From contig JAFLBP010000021.1 in the NCBI GenBank assembly GCA_017303875.1, positions 56,352-120,351 of the forward strand: a stretch of DNA of 64,000 nucleotides, given 5' to 3'. This document shows, piece after piece, positions 1 through 8,095 of the stretch. The notes under the pieces are model-generated. The model was not told the DNA's origin and did no database searches. It saw only the letters and a program-made list of their open reading frames with translations. The DNA is from Chitinophagales bacterium. Its GTDB lineage: Bacteria; Bacteroidota; Bacteroidia; Chitinophagales; Saprospiraceae. A program made the position numbers and the translations under genes. The stretch's first letter is position 1; each line of letters begins with the position of its first letter.

Positions 1-693
1 TTTAATGGATTTATCAAGTTTAAAAATGAAGTGAATTACATTGAAGGGCCGAAATGCACTATTGTATTCGGTGATTTTCGTATCCGAAAAACCGGAAGCA
101 GGTAGGCCATAAATACCACTTTCGGCCATAAAATGGCTGTGGTAATATTGAATAGTAAAGGCTGACTCCAGGGAAACCGCAAGGCGCGGAGTCAGATCGT
201 ACTGAAAACCGATAAAACCGCTAAGATTCAGGCGGAGTATCTTAGTCCGACTATCGTCAACTACGGAGTCATCAATACTCAAAATGATGTACCTCTGTTC
301 ATCACTGTATTGCCCACAGACATCTGCACCATAAAACCACCGATAGCGCCTTCCGCTTATTTGCCATTCATGGCCAATACTCAGGTATGGTGATATTGAA
401 CTTTTAGGCTCTGGCACAAAGGATGCATTATCCTTATACGTATTATCCAGCACATCCATACCCACCCGAAAGCGCAGCGCCCGATGCCGGCCGGCGGCAT
501 CGGTGTAATTGCGCCGGAAAAACAGGGAGGCTGATGGCACGTTGTTTTTATCAAACAAGGAAAGCAGGTCGGCGCCAGCTTCCCAGCGGGTACTCAGGCT
601 GTCTTTGGCCTTTTGGGCTTGAAGATTTGTGCTAAAACACAGGCAAAACAGTAACAGGCCGCATGGGAGCGACAAAAAAATTGGTGTACGCAT
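1..693 (-). CDS. Outer-membrane beta-barrel-like protein, 3' end outside window
   Basis: An open frame reads from an ATG at 693 down to base 1 without a stop: 231 codons, with the C-terminus beyond the window edge. The first residues form a signal peptide with a hydrophobic core (LSLPCGLLLFCLCF) ending near LQAQ. The mature part alternates polar and hydrophobic residues with many aromatics (RYRWFYGADV, FIGFQYDLTPRLAVSLES), as in outer-membrane barrels of Bacteroidota. It contains no catalytic motif I recognise. The neighbouring small HTH gene lies on the same strand 155 bp upstream. The barrel assignment rests on pattern only. Confidence 0.6.
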   Translation of the reverse strand, partial: MRTPIFLSLPCGLLLFCLCFSTNLQAQKAKDSLSTRWEAGADLLSLFDKNNVPSASLFFRRNYTDAAGRHRALRFRVGMDVLDNTYKDNASFVPEPKSSISPYLSIGHEWQISGRRYRWFYGADVCGQYSDEQRYIILSIDDSVVDDSRTKILRLNLSGFIGFQYDLTPRLAVSLESAFTIQYYHSHFMAESGIYGLPASGFSDTKITEYNSAFRPFNVIHFIFKLDKSIK

Positions 694-847
694 GATGAAA
701 ATAAAAATTTTAAGGACTCACAGGTAGCGGCCAGTCCCCTGCTTTCGACTTTACAAAGTTATGCGGATGGAACAACTCAAGTGTCTCCAAAATCGCGCAA
801 ATCTGAGCAAAATTGAAGCGACCGACAGCCGGCGCGTTACCCGAAAA

Positions 848-1060
848 TCATGTTGATGAAGGTTTGTCCGGGTCGCCGCTGTTCTGCCAGTCTTGTAAAG
901 GAGGCAAACCCAGGTGTTTAAGTATAAGATTTTGATCCCTCGGGGTAAGCAATTTACCACTGAGCGGCATTCCGATTTCCCGGATGATGGCGTAAAGTGT
1001 ATTGGTGGAAATGCCTAATTCGGCAGCAAACACCTTTTTACTTCTTAATTCGGCTTTCAT
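848..1060 (-). CDS. Small helix-turn-helix protein
   Basis: Seventy residues. The N-terminal half (SKKVFAAELGISTNTLYAII) has the spacing of a helix-turn-helix: a helix, the turn LGIS, then a recognition helix NTLYAIIREIG. This suggests a DNA-binding regulator, or a small protein related to excisionase or MerR-type folds. A Bacteroidota-type -7 element (TACATTTG) sits on the minus strand at 1110-1103, which supports expression from this start. The target is unknown; the partial outer-membrane gene downstream is one possibility. The protein is short, so the call is moderate. Confidence 0.55.
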   Translation of the reverse strand: MKAELRSKKVFAAELGISTNTLYAIIREIGMPLSGKLLTPRDQNLILKHLGLPPLQDWQNSGDPDKPSST

Positions 1061-1102
1061 GTTTCCTGGTTTTTAATAACATAAATATTCGAATAGCCGC
1101 TA

Positions 1103-1110
1103 CAAATGTA
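1103..1110 (-). promoter_or_regulatory. -7 promoter element upstream of the HTH gene
   Basis: The minus strand reads TACATTTG, matching the Bacteroidota -7 consensus TAnnTTTG, 43 bp upstream of the ATG at 1060. No clear -33 TTTG is seen at the usual spacing, so the call rests on the -7 box alone. Confidence 0.4.
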
Positions 1111-1178
1111 ATAAACGCATGTGTATCCCTGTATTTAAGGAACAAAATTTTAAATGGACTTTAACAGGCTCTTTCAAC

Positions 1179-1256
1179 TTCGTCTGACGACTCAAAGTCG
1201 TCAGACGAATACAACCCACATCATAGCCGTCGGACGACTTTGAGTCGTCCGACGGC
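1179..1256. repeat. Two tandem perfect 14-bp hairpins
   Basis: Hairpin 1 (1179-1209) and hairpin 2 (1226-1256) each have a perfect 14-bp stem and a 3-nt loop (CAA and TTG). They share the core GACGACT/AGTCGTC but differ at compensating stem positions (TCTGACG versus CCGTCGGACG type), so base pairing is kept while sequence changes. They lie between the 3' end of a thioredoxin-family gene and the HTH gene. A U-run does not follow directly. They may be a REP-like element or a bidirectional terminator. Confidence 0.8.
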
Positions 1257-1269
1257 AAGGCACTTAACA

Positions 1270-2412
1270 TCAATTTCCCCTCAAAAAAGCCTCCATCGCA
1301 CTGGCATCTTCTCCGGCAGCCTTCGCCAACGCGATGCTTTTTTTAGCCGCTTTCTGTGCCGCTTTTTTATTGCCCAACTTGGCATTCAAGCGGGCCAGGG
1401 TATCGTAATTATAATGGTTTTCCTGTAATTTACAAGCCTGTTTCGACCATTGCAGGGCTTCTGTCAGCAGACTTTTTTCCTGTACATTCTGATAAAACAG
1501 CCAGGCTAATTCATTCAGTTCTTCGGCATCAGTGGCCGGATACTGCTGGTAATGATCTACCGCCGCGCGGGCAAAATTTTCCATATCGCTGCGCTGCTGG
1601 TAATAACTCATCCGATAGGCGCTCGCTAAGCGCTCACCCTGCTCCGGGTAAACCGTGGCGTACAGGTGCTGCACCTGCCCGAGCTGAAGCGCCGGATTGT
1701 TTTGCAGGTAGTTTTCAAACACCCCGTCAATGCGGTTCTGTACTTCCTCGGCGCCGTAGCGCGCACTAAAGGCCGGGCGGTTTTTTACCAAATAGCCAAA
1801 CGCATCGGCAAAAGGATCTTCTACAAAACGGAAAATAATATCGGCGTTTTCTGGGGCCGACCAGTCGTGCTCTTCTTTCAAATACTCGCTGGCAAGTTTA
1901 GAAGCGCCCGGATCGTAAGCGGCCGCACGCGCATACAGGAGGGCTTTGAGCAGGGATTTGCTGCGGTCGCCGCGCTGATAACGCGTCTCCAGCGCAGCGA
2001 GGCTGTTCTGCGGGTCGGCGGCTTTGGCCGCTTCGGCGAGCAGTTCCTGCGGGTTGTGGTAACCCACAATGCGATGCACCACATTGCCCTGTGCATCGAG
2101 GAACAACAGGGTGGGATACAAGCTGACTTTATACTGCTGCGCCAGGGGTATGCCCTCGCCTTTTTCCATGTCTATCTTGACGCTGAGGAAACGCGGGTTG
2201 AAATATGCCCCGACGCTGCTGTCGGGGAAAACACGCGCGCTCATGGCCTTGCAGGGGCCGCACCACGACGTGTAGGCATCGAGGAAAATCAGTTGCCCCT
2301 TGTTTTGGGCTTCCTGGAGGGCTTGCTGCCAGCTTCCTTCATGGAAGGTGATCCCCTGTGCCGAAACAAAAGCGGGCAGCAAGCAAAACAGGACAAGGCG
2401 TAGCAGGCGCAT
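1270..2412 (-). CDS. Thioredoxin-fold exported protein (380 aa)
   Basis: Signal peptide (residues 1-19, ending VSAQ) followed by a thioredoxin domain with the redox motif WCGPC at residues 50-54 and the cis-proline at about 100 (SLYPTLLF). The rest (about 130-380) is helical with TPR-like character (WSKQACKLQENHYNYDTLARLNAKLG). It is probably a periplasmic thiol-disulfide reductase or chaperone of the thioredoxin/DUF255-like type common in Bacteroidota. Its ATG overlaps the stop of the upstream paralogue (TAATG), indicating translational coupling. The substrate cannot be told from sequence. Confidence 0.8.
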   Translation of the reverse strand: MRLLRLVLFCLLPAFVSAQGITFHEGSWQQALQEAQNKGQLIFLDAYTSWCGPCKAMSARVFPDSSVGAYFNPRFLSVKIDMEKGEGIPLAQQYKVSLYPTLLFLDAQGNVVHRIVGYHNPQELLAEAAKAADPQNSLAALETRYQRGDRSKSLLKALLYARAAAYDPGASKLASEYLKEEHDWSAPENADIIFRFVEDPFADAFGYLVKNRPAFSARYGAEEVQNRIDGVFENYLQNNPALQLGQVQHLYATVYPEQGERLASAYRMSYYQQRSDMENFARAAVDHYQQYPATDAEELNELAWLFYQNVQEKSLLTEALQWSKQACKLQENHYNYDTLARLNAKLGNKKAAQKAAKKSIALAKAAGEDASAMEAFLRGN

Positions 2413-3578
2413 TATTCAAGCCCCTGAATGAAGTACTCAATTTTGGACTTCATGCCATTGTCTTTATCGCCCAGCACTTCAATGGCTTTGCGGGCAGTCG
2501 AGATGGCTTTGGGGTTGTTGCCCTGTGCGCGGTAGATGCTGGCAAGGGTCATGTAGTAATCGGGCAGGCCGCCGTTTTCAGCGGCTGCTTTGGCCCATTT
2601 TTCGGCCTGACTGAGGCAGGCTTTGTCGGTCGGGAAAGAACGGATGATACCCACCGCGAGGTCGTTGAGCAGGGCCGCATTGTTTTTCACTTCGGCCTTC
2701 TGATAGGCTTTCGTAACGCGGAGGTAATTTTTGGGATCTTTGGTGGCGGTGTAGTATTGTACATCGGCTTCGTAGCTGAATTTGGCGCTGCGCTGGGGCA
2801 GGGCGGTTTTCAGTTTATTTTTGGCCTCGGTGAGCAGGGCTTCATTTTTGAAGTTGATGGCCTTGGTCGCGGTGGCTTTGCAGGCTTTTTCGAGGCGGCT
2901 GTTCACCATGTCGGTGCCGATGAGCACATTGGCTTTCTCGCGGTTTTTGAGCAGCAGGTCGAACACGCGGCTGTCGGCTTCTGTAGCGCCTTCATAGAGG
3001 AAGCGCACGTTGAAATCGGAGCCGAGGTCTTGCTGGGTGGCGAGGTATTCGTTGGTGATTTTAAGCGAAGGTTTGCCGGCCTGGTTGAGGGCTTTTACGT
3101 AGTCGAGCAGGAACTGCGGCTCACGCTTACCCTCGTCGTAGGCTTTTTGCAGGTCTTCGGAGCGGCTGGATTTGCCCAGCGCTTTTTTGCCCACTTCGAT
3201 GAGGGATTCCACTTCGCGGGCACCGATTTCCTTGAGCACGACTTTGCCGTTGGCATCAATAAAAAATAGCGTAGGATAAGAAGCAACCGGATATTTGCTT
3301 GCAAATTCAACATTTTCCGCCTTTTCCATGTCAATTTTCATATTGACAAAATTGGAATTGTAGAACTCGCCGGCTTTAGGCTGCGGAAATACATTGTTCG
3401 ACATTCGTTTGCAGGGGCCACACCACGAAGCGTAGGCGTCTACAAAAATAATTTTGTTCTCGGCTTTGGCTTTTTCCAAAGCTTCAGACCAAGTGCCTTT
3501 AAAAAAATCAATACCCTGTGCGCCGGCTTCTGCGGACATGAAAAACAGGGACAGGAATAGTGCGCTGAAGAACTTCAT
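2412..3578 (-). CDS. Thioredoxin-fold exported protein, tandem paralogue (388 aa)
   Basis: Paralogue of the gene that follows it, with the same plan: signal peptide (ending AGAQ), thioredoxin domain with WCGPC at residues 52-56, cis-Pro segment ASYPTLFF, then a helical region of TPR type (AEKWAKAAAENGGLPDYYMTLASIYRAQG). Its stop codon shares a base with the start of the downstream gene, so the two form a duplicated operon. The conserved CxxC in both copies argues that both remain redox active. This is the first gene of the pair, with about 260 bp of repeat-rich DNA upstream. Confidence 0.8.
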   Translation of the reverse strand: MKFFSALFLSLFFMSAEAGAQGIDFFKGTWSEALEKAKAENKIIFVDAYASWCGPCKRMSNNVFPQPKAGEFYNSNFVNMKIDMEKAENVEFASKYPVASYPTLFFIDANGKVVLKEIGAREVESLIEVGKKALGKSSRSEDLQKAYDEGKREPQFLLDYVKALNQAGKPSLKITNEYLATQQDLGSDFNVRFLYEGATEADSRVFDLLLKNREKANVLIGTDMVNSRLEKACKATATKAINFKNEALLTEAKNKLKTALPQRSAKFSYEADVQYYTATKDPKNYLRVTKAYQKAEVKNNAALLNDLAVGIIRSFPTDKACLSQAEKWAKAAAENGGLPDYYMTLASIYRAQGNNPKAISTARKAIEVLGDKDNGMKSKIEYFIQGLE

Positions 3579-3647
3579 GTGATGTATTTACGTGATTGAG
3601 TAAGTGAGTGTTTTGGTATTTTGGTGTTTGCGTGTTTTAGGGGTTTG

Positions 3648-3777
3648 GCCCCTCCCAGGGGTTTGGGGTCGGGGTGGGCGTGCAAAAATAATGGAATTTA
3701 TCCAAAAATTTGGAAAACAGCTTGTTGTTAACCCTTCAAAAACACACATTCCCCGACCCCAAACCCCTGGGAGGGGC
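3648..3777. repeat. Inverted repeat with 27-bp perfect arms
   Basis: Positions 3648-3674 (GCCCCTCCCAGGGG...GGGG) are the exact reverse complement of 3751-3777. The 76-bp centre is AT-rich. It lies between feoB and the thioredoxin-family operon. The right arm is also the first unit of a 25-bp tandem repeat. No ORF crosses it that looks real. Confidence 0.85.
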
Positions 3778-3840
3778 TGAACCCTAAACCCCTGGGAGGG
3801 GCTGAACCCCAAACCCCTGGGAGGGGCTGAACTCTAAACC
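3761..3840. repeat. 25-bp tandem repeat (three copies and a partial fourth)
   Basis: Units begin at 3761, 3786, 3811 and 3836. Each starts AAACCCCTGGGAGGGGCTGA and is followed by five variable bases. The fourth copy is cut short by the end of feoB at 3842. Each unit contains the palindrome CCCCTGGGAGGGG. The array abuts the feoB stop codon. Confidence 0.85.
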
Positions 3841-3841
3841 T

Positions 3842-6004
3842 CTAAAACACCTGATACGCTACCCATGCAAACAAATAGGCCATTGCGCCCATAAAGAAGA
3901 ACTGAAAAATGGCCCAGCGCCAGCGCCCGGTTTCGCGTTTGGTGGCAGCTAAGGTACTCATGCACTGCATGGCAAGGGCGTAAAACACCAGCAAAGACAT
4001 ACCCGTGGCAGTGCTGTACACGGCGCGGCCATTGTCTTCAAAACGATCTTCGGCCATGCGTCCGCGCAGGGAAATGTAGCGTTCAAAAGGTTTTTGATCG
4101 GCGCTTTTTTCTTCCTCTTCGGCGCCCACGCTTTCCAGACTGTACATCGTGTACATGGTGCTGTTGAATACTTCGCGTGCCGCAAAAGAAGAGATCAGCG
4201 CAATGCCGATTTTCCAGTCGTAACCCAGCGGACGAATGGCTGGCTCAATGGCTTGTCCCATCTGCCCGATCCAGGAAGCGCGAAGTTGTCGGGCGGCCAC
4301 CAGATCATTGGCGGCATTGCTGTCGAGCTGCATTTGCACAGCATCCTGCCGCGCCCGGGTTTCGGCCTGCTCCAGGGCATCGCCCGGGCCGCTGCCCGAT
4401 AAAACCCAGAGCACCACCGTAATAATGAGAATAATTTTCCAGACACCGGAAATAAAGGCCACTACTTTATCCCAAACCGTCAGCCATACATTTTTCCAGT
4501 GCGGTATCCGATAAACGGGCATTTCCAGGGCCAAAAAGGACGGATCGCTGCTGCGCATTATTTTTTTCATCACAAATGCCGAACCAAAAGCTGCCAAAAT
4601 ACCCAGAACATACATGCCGGCAAATACAAACGACCAGGTCCACCAGTGTGCATTGGGCAAGGCCACCGGAATCAGCACCATATACACCGGAATACGGGCG
4701 CTGCAACTGATAAACGGCGTCACCATGATGGTGATAATCCGCTCTTTCCAGTTGCTGATGGTGCGGGTGCCCATGATGGCCGGCACGGCACAGGCGCCGC
4801 CGCCGATAAGGGCTACAATGCTGCGGCCGTTCATCCCGTAGCGCCGCATGGTTTTGTCGAACATAAACACCACCCGGGCCAAATAACCCACCTCTTCCAG
4901 AATGGTAATCAGGAGAAACAAAAGCGCTACCTGGGGTACAAAAACCAGCACGCCCTTAAAGCCTTCCATAATGCCTTTACTGAAAAAATCGGCAATGCCT
5001 TGTCCGCCCACAGCAGCAACCAAAGGCTCTGTCTGGCCGATCAACCAGTCCATAAAGCCTTCTACCCAGCCGCCCGTTATTTCATAGCCATAAAAAATGA
5101 CCATAAATACCAGCAGCATGACGCTGAAAAAGATGATTGGTCCGAAAAAACGATGGGTAAGCACCGCATCAATCCGGTCGGTGGGGGTAATAGGATGCAA
5201 TGGCGGACTCTGCACCGCATCCTGCACAATGGGCGTAAAAATATCAAAGCGGTTCAGGGTTTCATCCACCTGCGCGCGCAGGGAATGAAAGTCCTTGGTT
5301 TGCGCAATAACATCAAGCGTTTCCCGGTCGGCGGCGCTCAGAAAATCAAGCCATTCGCGGTGGTGCAACACCAGCAGGGCGCGGTACTGATTATCGATAC
5401 CGAGGTTGAGTTTTACTGTTTCGGAAACCTGTTTTTCTACCGCCGTACACTGATAAAAACGTTTGTGTGGCGTCGTTTTTTGCAGCAGCAGGCGCTCCAG
5501 TTCCGTATTAAGCCTGGGAATATTGTATCCGGTTCGGCCGCTGATGGACAGCACCGGCACATCGAATTTTTCGCTGAGCCGGGCCGTATTGATCTTTATG
5601 CCTTCTTCTTCCGCCATATCGCTCATGTTGAGGGCCAGCAGAAGCGGCACCTGCAAATCGAGCAGCTGGGTAAAAAGGAGGAGGTGTTTTTCGAGGTGAA
5701 TGGAATCGGCTACGTAAATAACGGCGTCGGGGTAAGAAGGGTTCTTCGGGTTGGTCATCACCTCGGCCACAATGCGCTCGTCGGAAGAAGTCGGATACAA
5801 GCTGTAGGTGCCGGGCAGGTCAACGAGTTTGACGTCCTTGCCTCCGGGCAGGTGAAAATGCCCTTCTTTGATGTCAACCGTCACGCCGGGAAAATTGCCC
5901 GTGCGTTGCCGCAATCCCGTCAATTGATTAAAAACCGTGGATTTGCCGCTGTTGGGGTTTCCGATCAGTGCAACGGTAAAAGCTGGATGCCGACCTTCAC
6001 TCAT
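3842..6004 (-). CDS. feoB: Ferrous iron transporter FeoB
   Basis: Inner-membrane Fe(II) permease with an N-terminal GTPase domain. The G1 loop GNPNSGKST is at residues 15-23, the G2 region includes NFPGVTVD, G3 DLPG is at 62-65 and G4 NMSD at 126-129. The membrane part (about 290-720) holds the Gate repeats, including GYLARVVF, GGGACAVPAIMGTR and FISCSARIPVYM. The 720-residue length is normal for Bacteroidota FeoB. Its ATG overlaps the feoA stop (ATGA), so the two are coupled. Expression is probably controlled from the palindromic site upstream of feoA. Confidence 0.97.
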   Translation of the reverse strand: MSEGRHPAFTVALIGNPNSGKSTVFNQLTGLRQRTGNFPGVTVDIKEGHFHLPGGKDVKLVDLPGTYSLYPTSSDERIVAEVMTNPKNPSYPDAVIYVADSIHLEKHLLLFTQLLDLQVPLLLALNMSDMAEEEGIKINTARLSEKFDVPVLSISGRTGYNIPRLNTELERLLLQKTTPHKRFYQCTAVEKQVSETVKLNLGIDNQYRALLVLHHREWLDFLSAADRETLDVIAQTKDFHSLRAQVDETLNRFDIFTPIVQDAVQSPPLHPITPTDRIDAVLTHRFFGPIIFFSVMLLVFMVIFYGYEITGGWVEGFMDWLIGQTEPLVAAVGGQGIADFFSKGIMEGFKGVLVFVPQVALLFLLITILEEVGYLARVVFMFDKTMRRYGMNGRSIVALIGGGACAVPAIMGTRTISNWKERIITIMVTPFISCSARIPVYMVLIPVALPNAHWWTWSFVFAGMYVLGILAAFGSAFVMKKIMRSSDPSFLALEMPVYRIPHWKNVWLTVWDKVVAFISGVWKIILIITVVLWVLSGSGPGDALEQAETRARQDAVQMQLDSNAANDLVAARQLRASWIGQMGQAIEPAIRPLGYDWKIGIALISSFAAREVFNSTMYTMYSLESVGAEEEEKSADQKPFERYISLRGRMAEDRFEDNGRAVYSTATGMSLLVFYALAMQCMSTLAATKRETGRWRWAIFQFFFMGAMAYLFAWVAYQVF

Positions 6005-6234
6005 ACTTCCAACATAATACTGCCGGCCTCTTCTTCCCGCAAGGCTAAACGAATACCGTCACATTTGATATAATACGCATTGCCAAATGGCGCCGGACGT
6101 ACCATTTCTATCAATGCGCCCGGCAACACCCCCATGGCGGTGAGTTTGCCAGCCAGCGCGGAGTCGCTGAAGGCAATGGTGCGGGCGCTTTCGCGGGGTT
6201 TCAGGTCTTTAATGTGTCTGTAGCGGCGTTGCAT
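6001..6234 (-). CDS. feoA: FeoA family protein
   Basis: Small (77 aa) SH3-like cytoplasmic partner of FeoB. Typical features are the N-terminal LKP segment, the centre LTAMGVLPGALIEMVRPAPFGNAYYIKCDG and the ending IRLALREEEAGSIMLEV. It is the first gene of the feoAB operon, with its stop overlapping the feoB start by four bases. FeoA is thought to help assemble or activate the FeoB transport complex. Confidence 0.95.
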   Translation of the reverse strand: MQRRYRHIKDLKPRESARTIAFSDSALAGKLTAMGVLPGALIEMVRPAPFGNAYYIKCDGIRLALREEEAGSIMLEV

Positions 6235-6284
6235 GATGTTCCGGCGCGCAGGTGTTTGGTTAGGAAAATCCTGCCCCGCCCGTA

Positions 6285-6301
6285 TTTAGACAAAATCTAA
6301 A
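6285..6301. promoter_or_regulatory. Palindromic operator candidate upstream of feoAB
   Basis: TTTAGA-CAAAA-TCTAAA is a perfect 6-5-6 inverted repeat starting 51 bp upstream of the feoA ATG. It lies just downstream of the predicted -7 box, where a repressor would block initiation. The shape resembles sites of DtxR/MntR-type metal regulators (TTTAGG-like half sites) more than a classical Fur box. The regulator is inferred, not seen. Confidence 0.5.
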
Positions 6302-6306
6302 CACCG

Positions 6307-6341
6307 CAAATGTATAACTTGTTTTTGATGGGCAGGACAAA
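6307..6341 (-). promoter_or_regulatory. feoAB promoter
   Basis: On the minus strand a -7 box TACATTTG (6314-6307) is preceded by a TTTG -33 box (6341-6338) at 23-bp spacing, slightly long for Bacteroidota promoters. The transcript would start close to the palindrome at 6285-6301. Confidence 0.45.
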
Positions 6342-6378
6342 TAAAGGTAAGTGTTTTGTCAGAAAACCCGTTTATCCT

Positions 6379-8040
6379 TTATCGAAGTACTATTTTTTCC
6401 TGTAAAACCCGGCCATCAGCGCGCAAATAAAGGGTGTAGACGCCAGCAGGCAGCTGATTTAAGGCCAAAACGCCCTGATACAGCGCTTGTTTCGACAAAT
6501 TAAGCTGCTGCGCTGCACAAATCCGTCCCGTCATATCAGTCACTTGTAATTGCGCTTCCGTTTCCGGCGCTTCCAGGATCTGAAAACGCAGGGTATGATC
6601 TGTTACGGGGTTCGGGCTTACGATCAATTGGGGCTGCCCGGTGGCGCGAAATACCCGCCGCACCGGAGACAAGTGGACGTCGCCGTCAACATCTTTTTGG
6701 GCAAGCCGATAAAAGCGCTCTCCGGTAAAAGGTGTTTCGTCAAAATATTGATACGCTGCGGCGGTATTTTTACCCTCCACAAAAGCAAATTTTTCCCAGC
6801 GCTGCCCGTCGCTGCTGCTTTGCAGTTCAAACCCCAGGTTTTCCTGTTCTACTTCGGTTGCCCAGTCCAGCTGCACCTGTCGGGTATCATCCGTGGCGTT
6901 AAATTCCCGCAGGGTAACGGGCAAGGGGTTGGCTACGGTAAATTGCCGCACAAAGGTCTGGCCCTGGTAGGTCGCTTCAAAAGTCCAGGTGCCGGAAGGC
7001 TCGCTGTTGCCGATCGTCCAGCCCCAATACCAATACGAAGCATCGTAGGTGGTACCGGAAGCATGGTTCCAGGAGTTAAAGGTTGTGCCGTTGGGGCGCT
7101 TGATGACATAGCTTGTGGATTGCCCGGCTGTTTGATCGTGGAAATAAGCGGCGTAATAGAAGGTTTGTCCGGTAGTAACCGTGCTGGCAAAATTAGGCGC
7201 TTCATTAGAAGATGGGCAGCCAAAAACCGGCGCAGCGCTGTGTACGTACAGGACATTGAGCGTTGGCTCGCGGTAGGGTTTCTGGCTCGTCCACCAGGAG
7301 CTGCCATTATAATTGTTACAACCGCCCGATACCCAGTAGGGATCTACGGTATTGGCGGAGCTGCTGTTGGCCCACACTTCAAAATGCACGTGCGGACCGG
7401 TGGAGCAGCCCGAGCTGGCGATAACGCCGAGGTATTCGCCCAGCGCGACCGATTGCCCGATGCCTTTACTTGTTACCGAGCCGTTTTTCATGTGCAGGTA
7501 CCAGCCGCGGGAGCCGTCGCTGTGCTGAATGAGCACGCCGTTGTGGTTAAAATTGATACAGGAGCAGTTTTCGTCAGAATTGCCTTCATATTTGGCAACA
7601 ATGGTGCCAGCTGAGGCGGCAATGACCTCCACGAGGTTATTCTGTTTGAGGTACCAGGAAAAGGGCCAGGTAAAAATATCGGTGCCTTTGTGGCCGTCGT
7701 AAGTGCGCGTCCCGCAATTGTAATCGAGGGTTCCGGCGCCGGTGTTCTGATCCACATAATTGGAAATGCCGTAATAGCTGTTCCAGCCAAGGCCGGAGGC
7801 CTGACGGGCCGGCCATTCAAAAAATACGATGCTGGGGCCGTCGGGCGCCTGGATTTTGCCTTTGGCGATCAATTCGGCGGCATTTTTATCGGCTTCTGCA
7901 TTGGCCTGGGCGCGCCAGGCCTCCGAGACGCATTCACCGCGTTGCCACTCAAAGCCACCGCCTGCAGCGGGTGCGGGTTCCTGGGCCTGAAGAGAAAAAA
8001 AGAACGCACAACAAACGAAGCAAAATAATTGTGTTTTCAT
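6379..8040 (-). CDS. Secreted M23 family metallopeptidase with T9SS tail
   Basis: The start at 8040 (MKTQLFCF) is preferred over an upstream in-frame codon at 8079 because it opens directly on a signal peptide (to about residue 20, LQAQ). The M23/LytM zinc site is complete: H117 and D121 in DGHKGTD, H183 in YLHM, and H217/H219 in GPHVHFEV. Such enzymes cut peptide cross-links in peptidoglycan or other glycine-rich peptides. The last about 80 residues (IVSPNPVTD ... LPAGVYTLYLRADG ... KIVLR) are a T9SS type A sorting domain, so the protein is exported and released or anchored at the surface. A TATATTTG box lies upstream at 8084-8077. Confidence 0.88.
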   Translation of the reverse strand: MKTQLFCFVCCAFFFSLQAQEPAPAAGGGFEWQRGECVSEAWRAQANAEADKNAAELIAKGKIQAPDGPSIVFFEWPARQASGLGWNSYYGISNYVDQNTGAGTLDYNCGTRTYDGHKGTDIFTWPFSWYLKQNNLVEVIAASAGTIVAKYEGNSDENCSCINFNHNGVLIQHSDGSRGWYLHMKNGSVTSKGIGQSVALGEYLGVIASSGCSTGPHVHFEVWANSSSANTVDPYWVSGGCNNYNGSSWWTSQKPYREPTLNVLYVHSAAPVFGCPSSNEAPNFASTVTTGQTFYYAAYFHDQTAGQSTSYVIKRPNGTTFNSWNHASGTTYDASYWYWGWTIGNSEPSGTWTFEATYQGQTFVRQFTVANPLPVTLREFNATDDTRQVQLDWATEVEQENLGFELQSSSDGQRWEKFAFVEGKNTAAAYQYFDETPFTGERFYRLAQKDVDGDVHLSPVRRVFRATGQPQLIVSPNPVTDHTLRFQILEAPETEAQLQVTDMTGRICAAQQLNLSKQALYQGVLALNQLPAGVYTLYLRADGRVLQEKIVLR

Positions 8041-8076
8041 ACGCAACGAGCAGTTTGGAACAAGAGTTAGAAAGCC

Positions 8077-8084
8077 CAAATATA
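8077..8084 (-). promoter_or_regulatory. -7 promoter element of the M23 peptidase gene
   Basis: The minus strand reads TATATTTG, 36 bp upstream of the ATG at 8040. No -33 element is evident at the usual distance, and the upstream gene ends at 8096, so read-through from it is also possible. Confidence 0.35.
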
Positions 8085-8095
8085 AACAATTATTC

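Noticed and set aside
4499..6073. 524-codon antisense frame over feoB
   Set aside because: feoB has all GTPase and gate motifs; the opposite frame has no recognisable domain and reflects codon bias.
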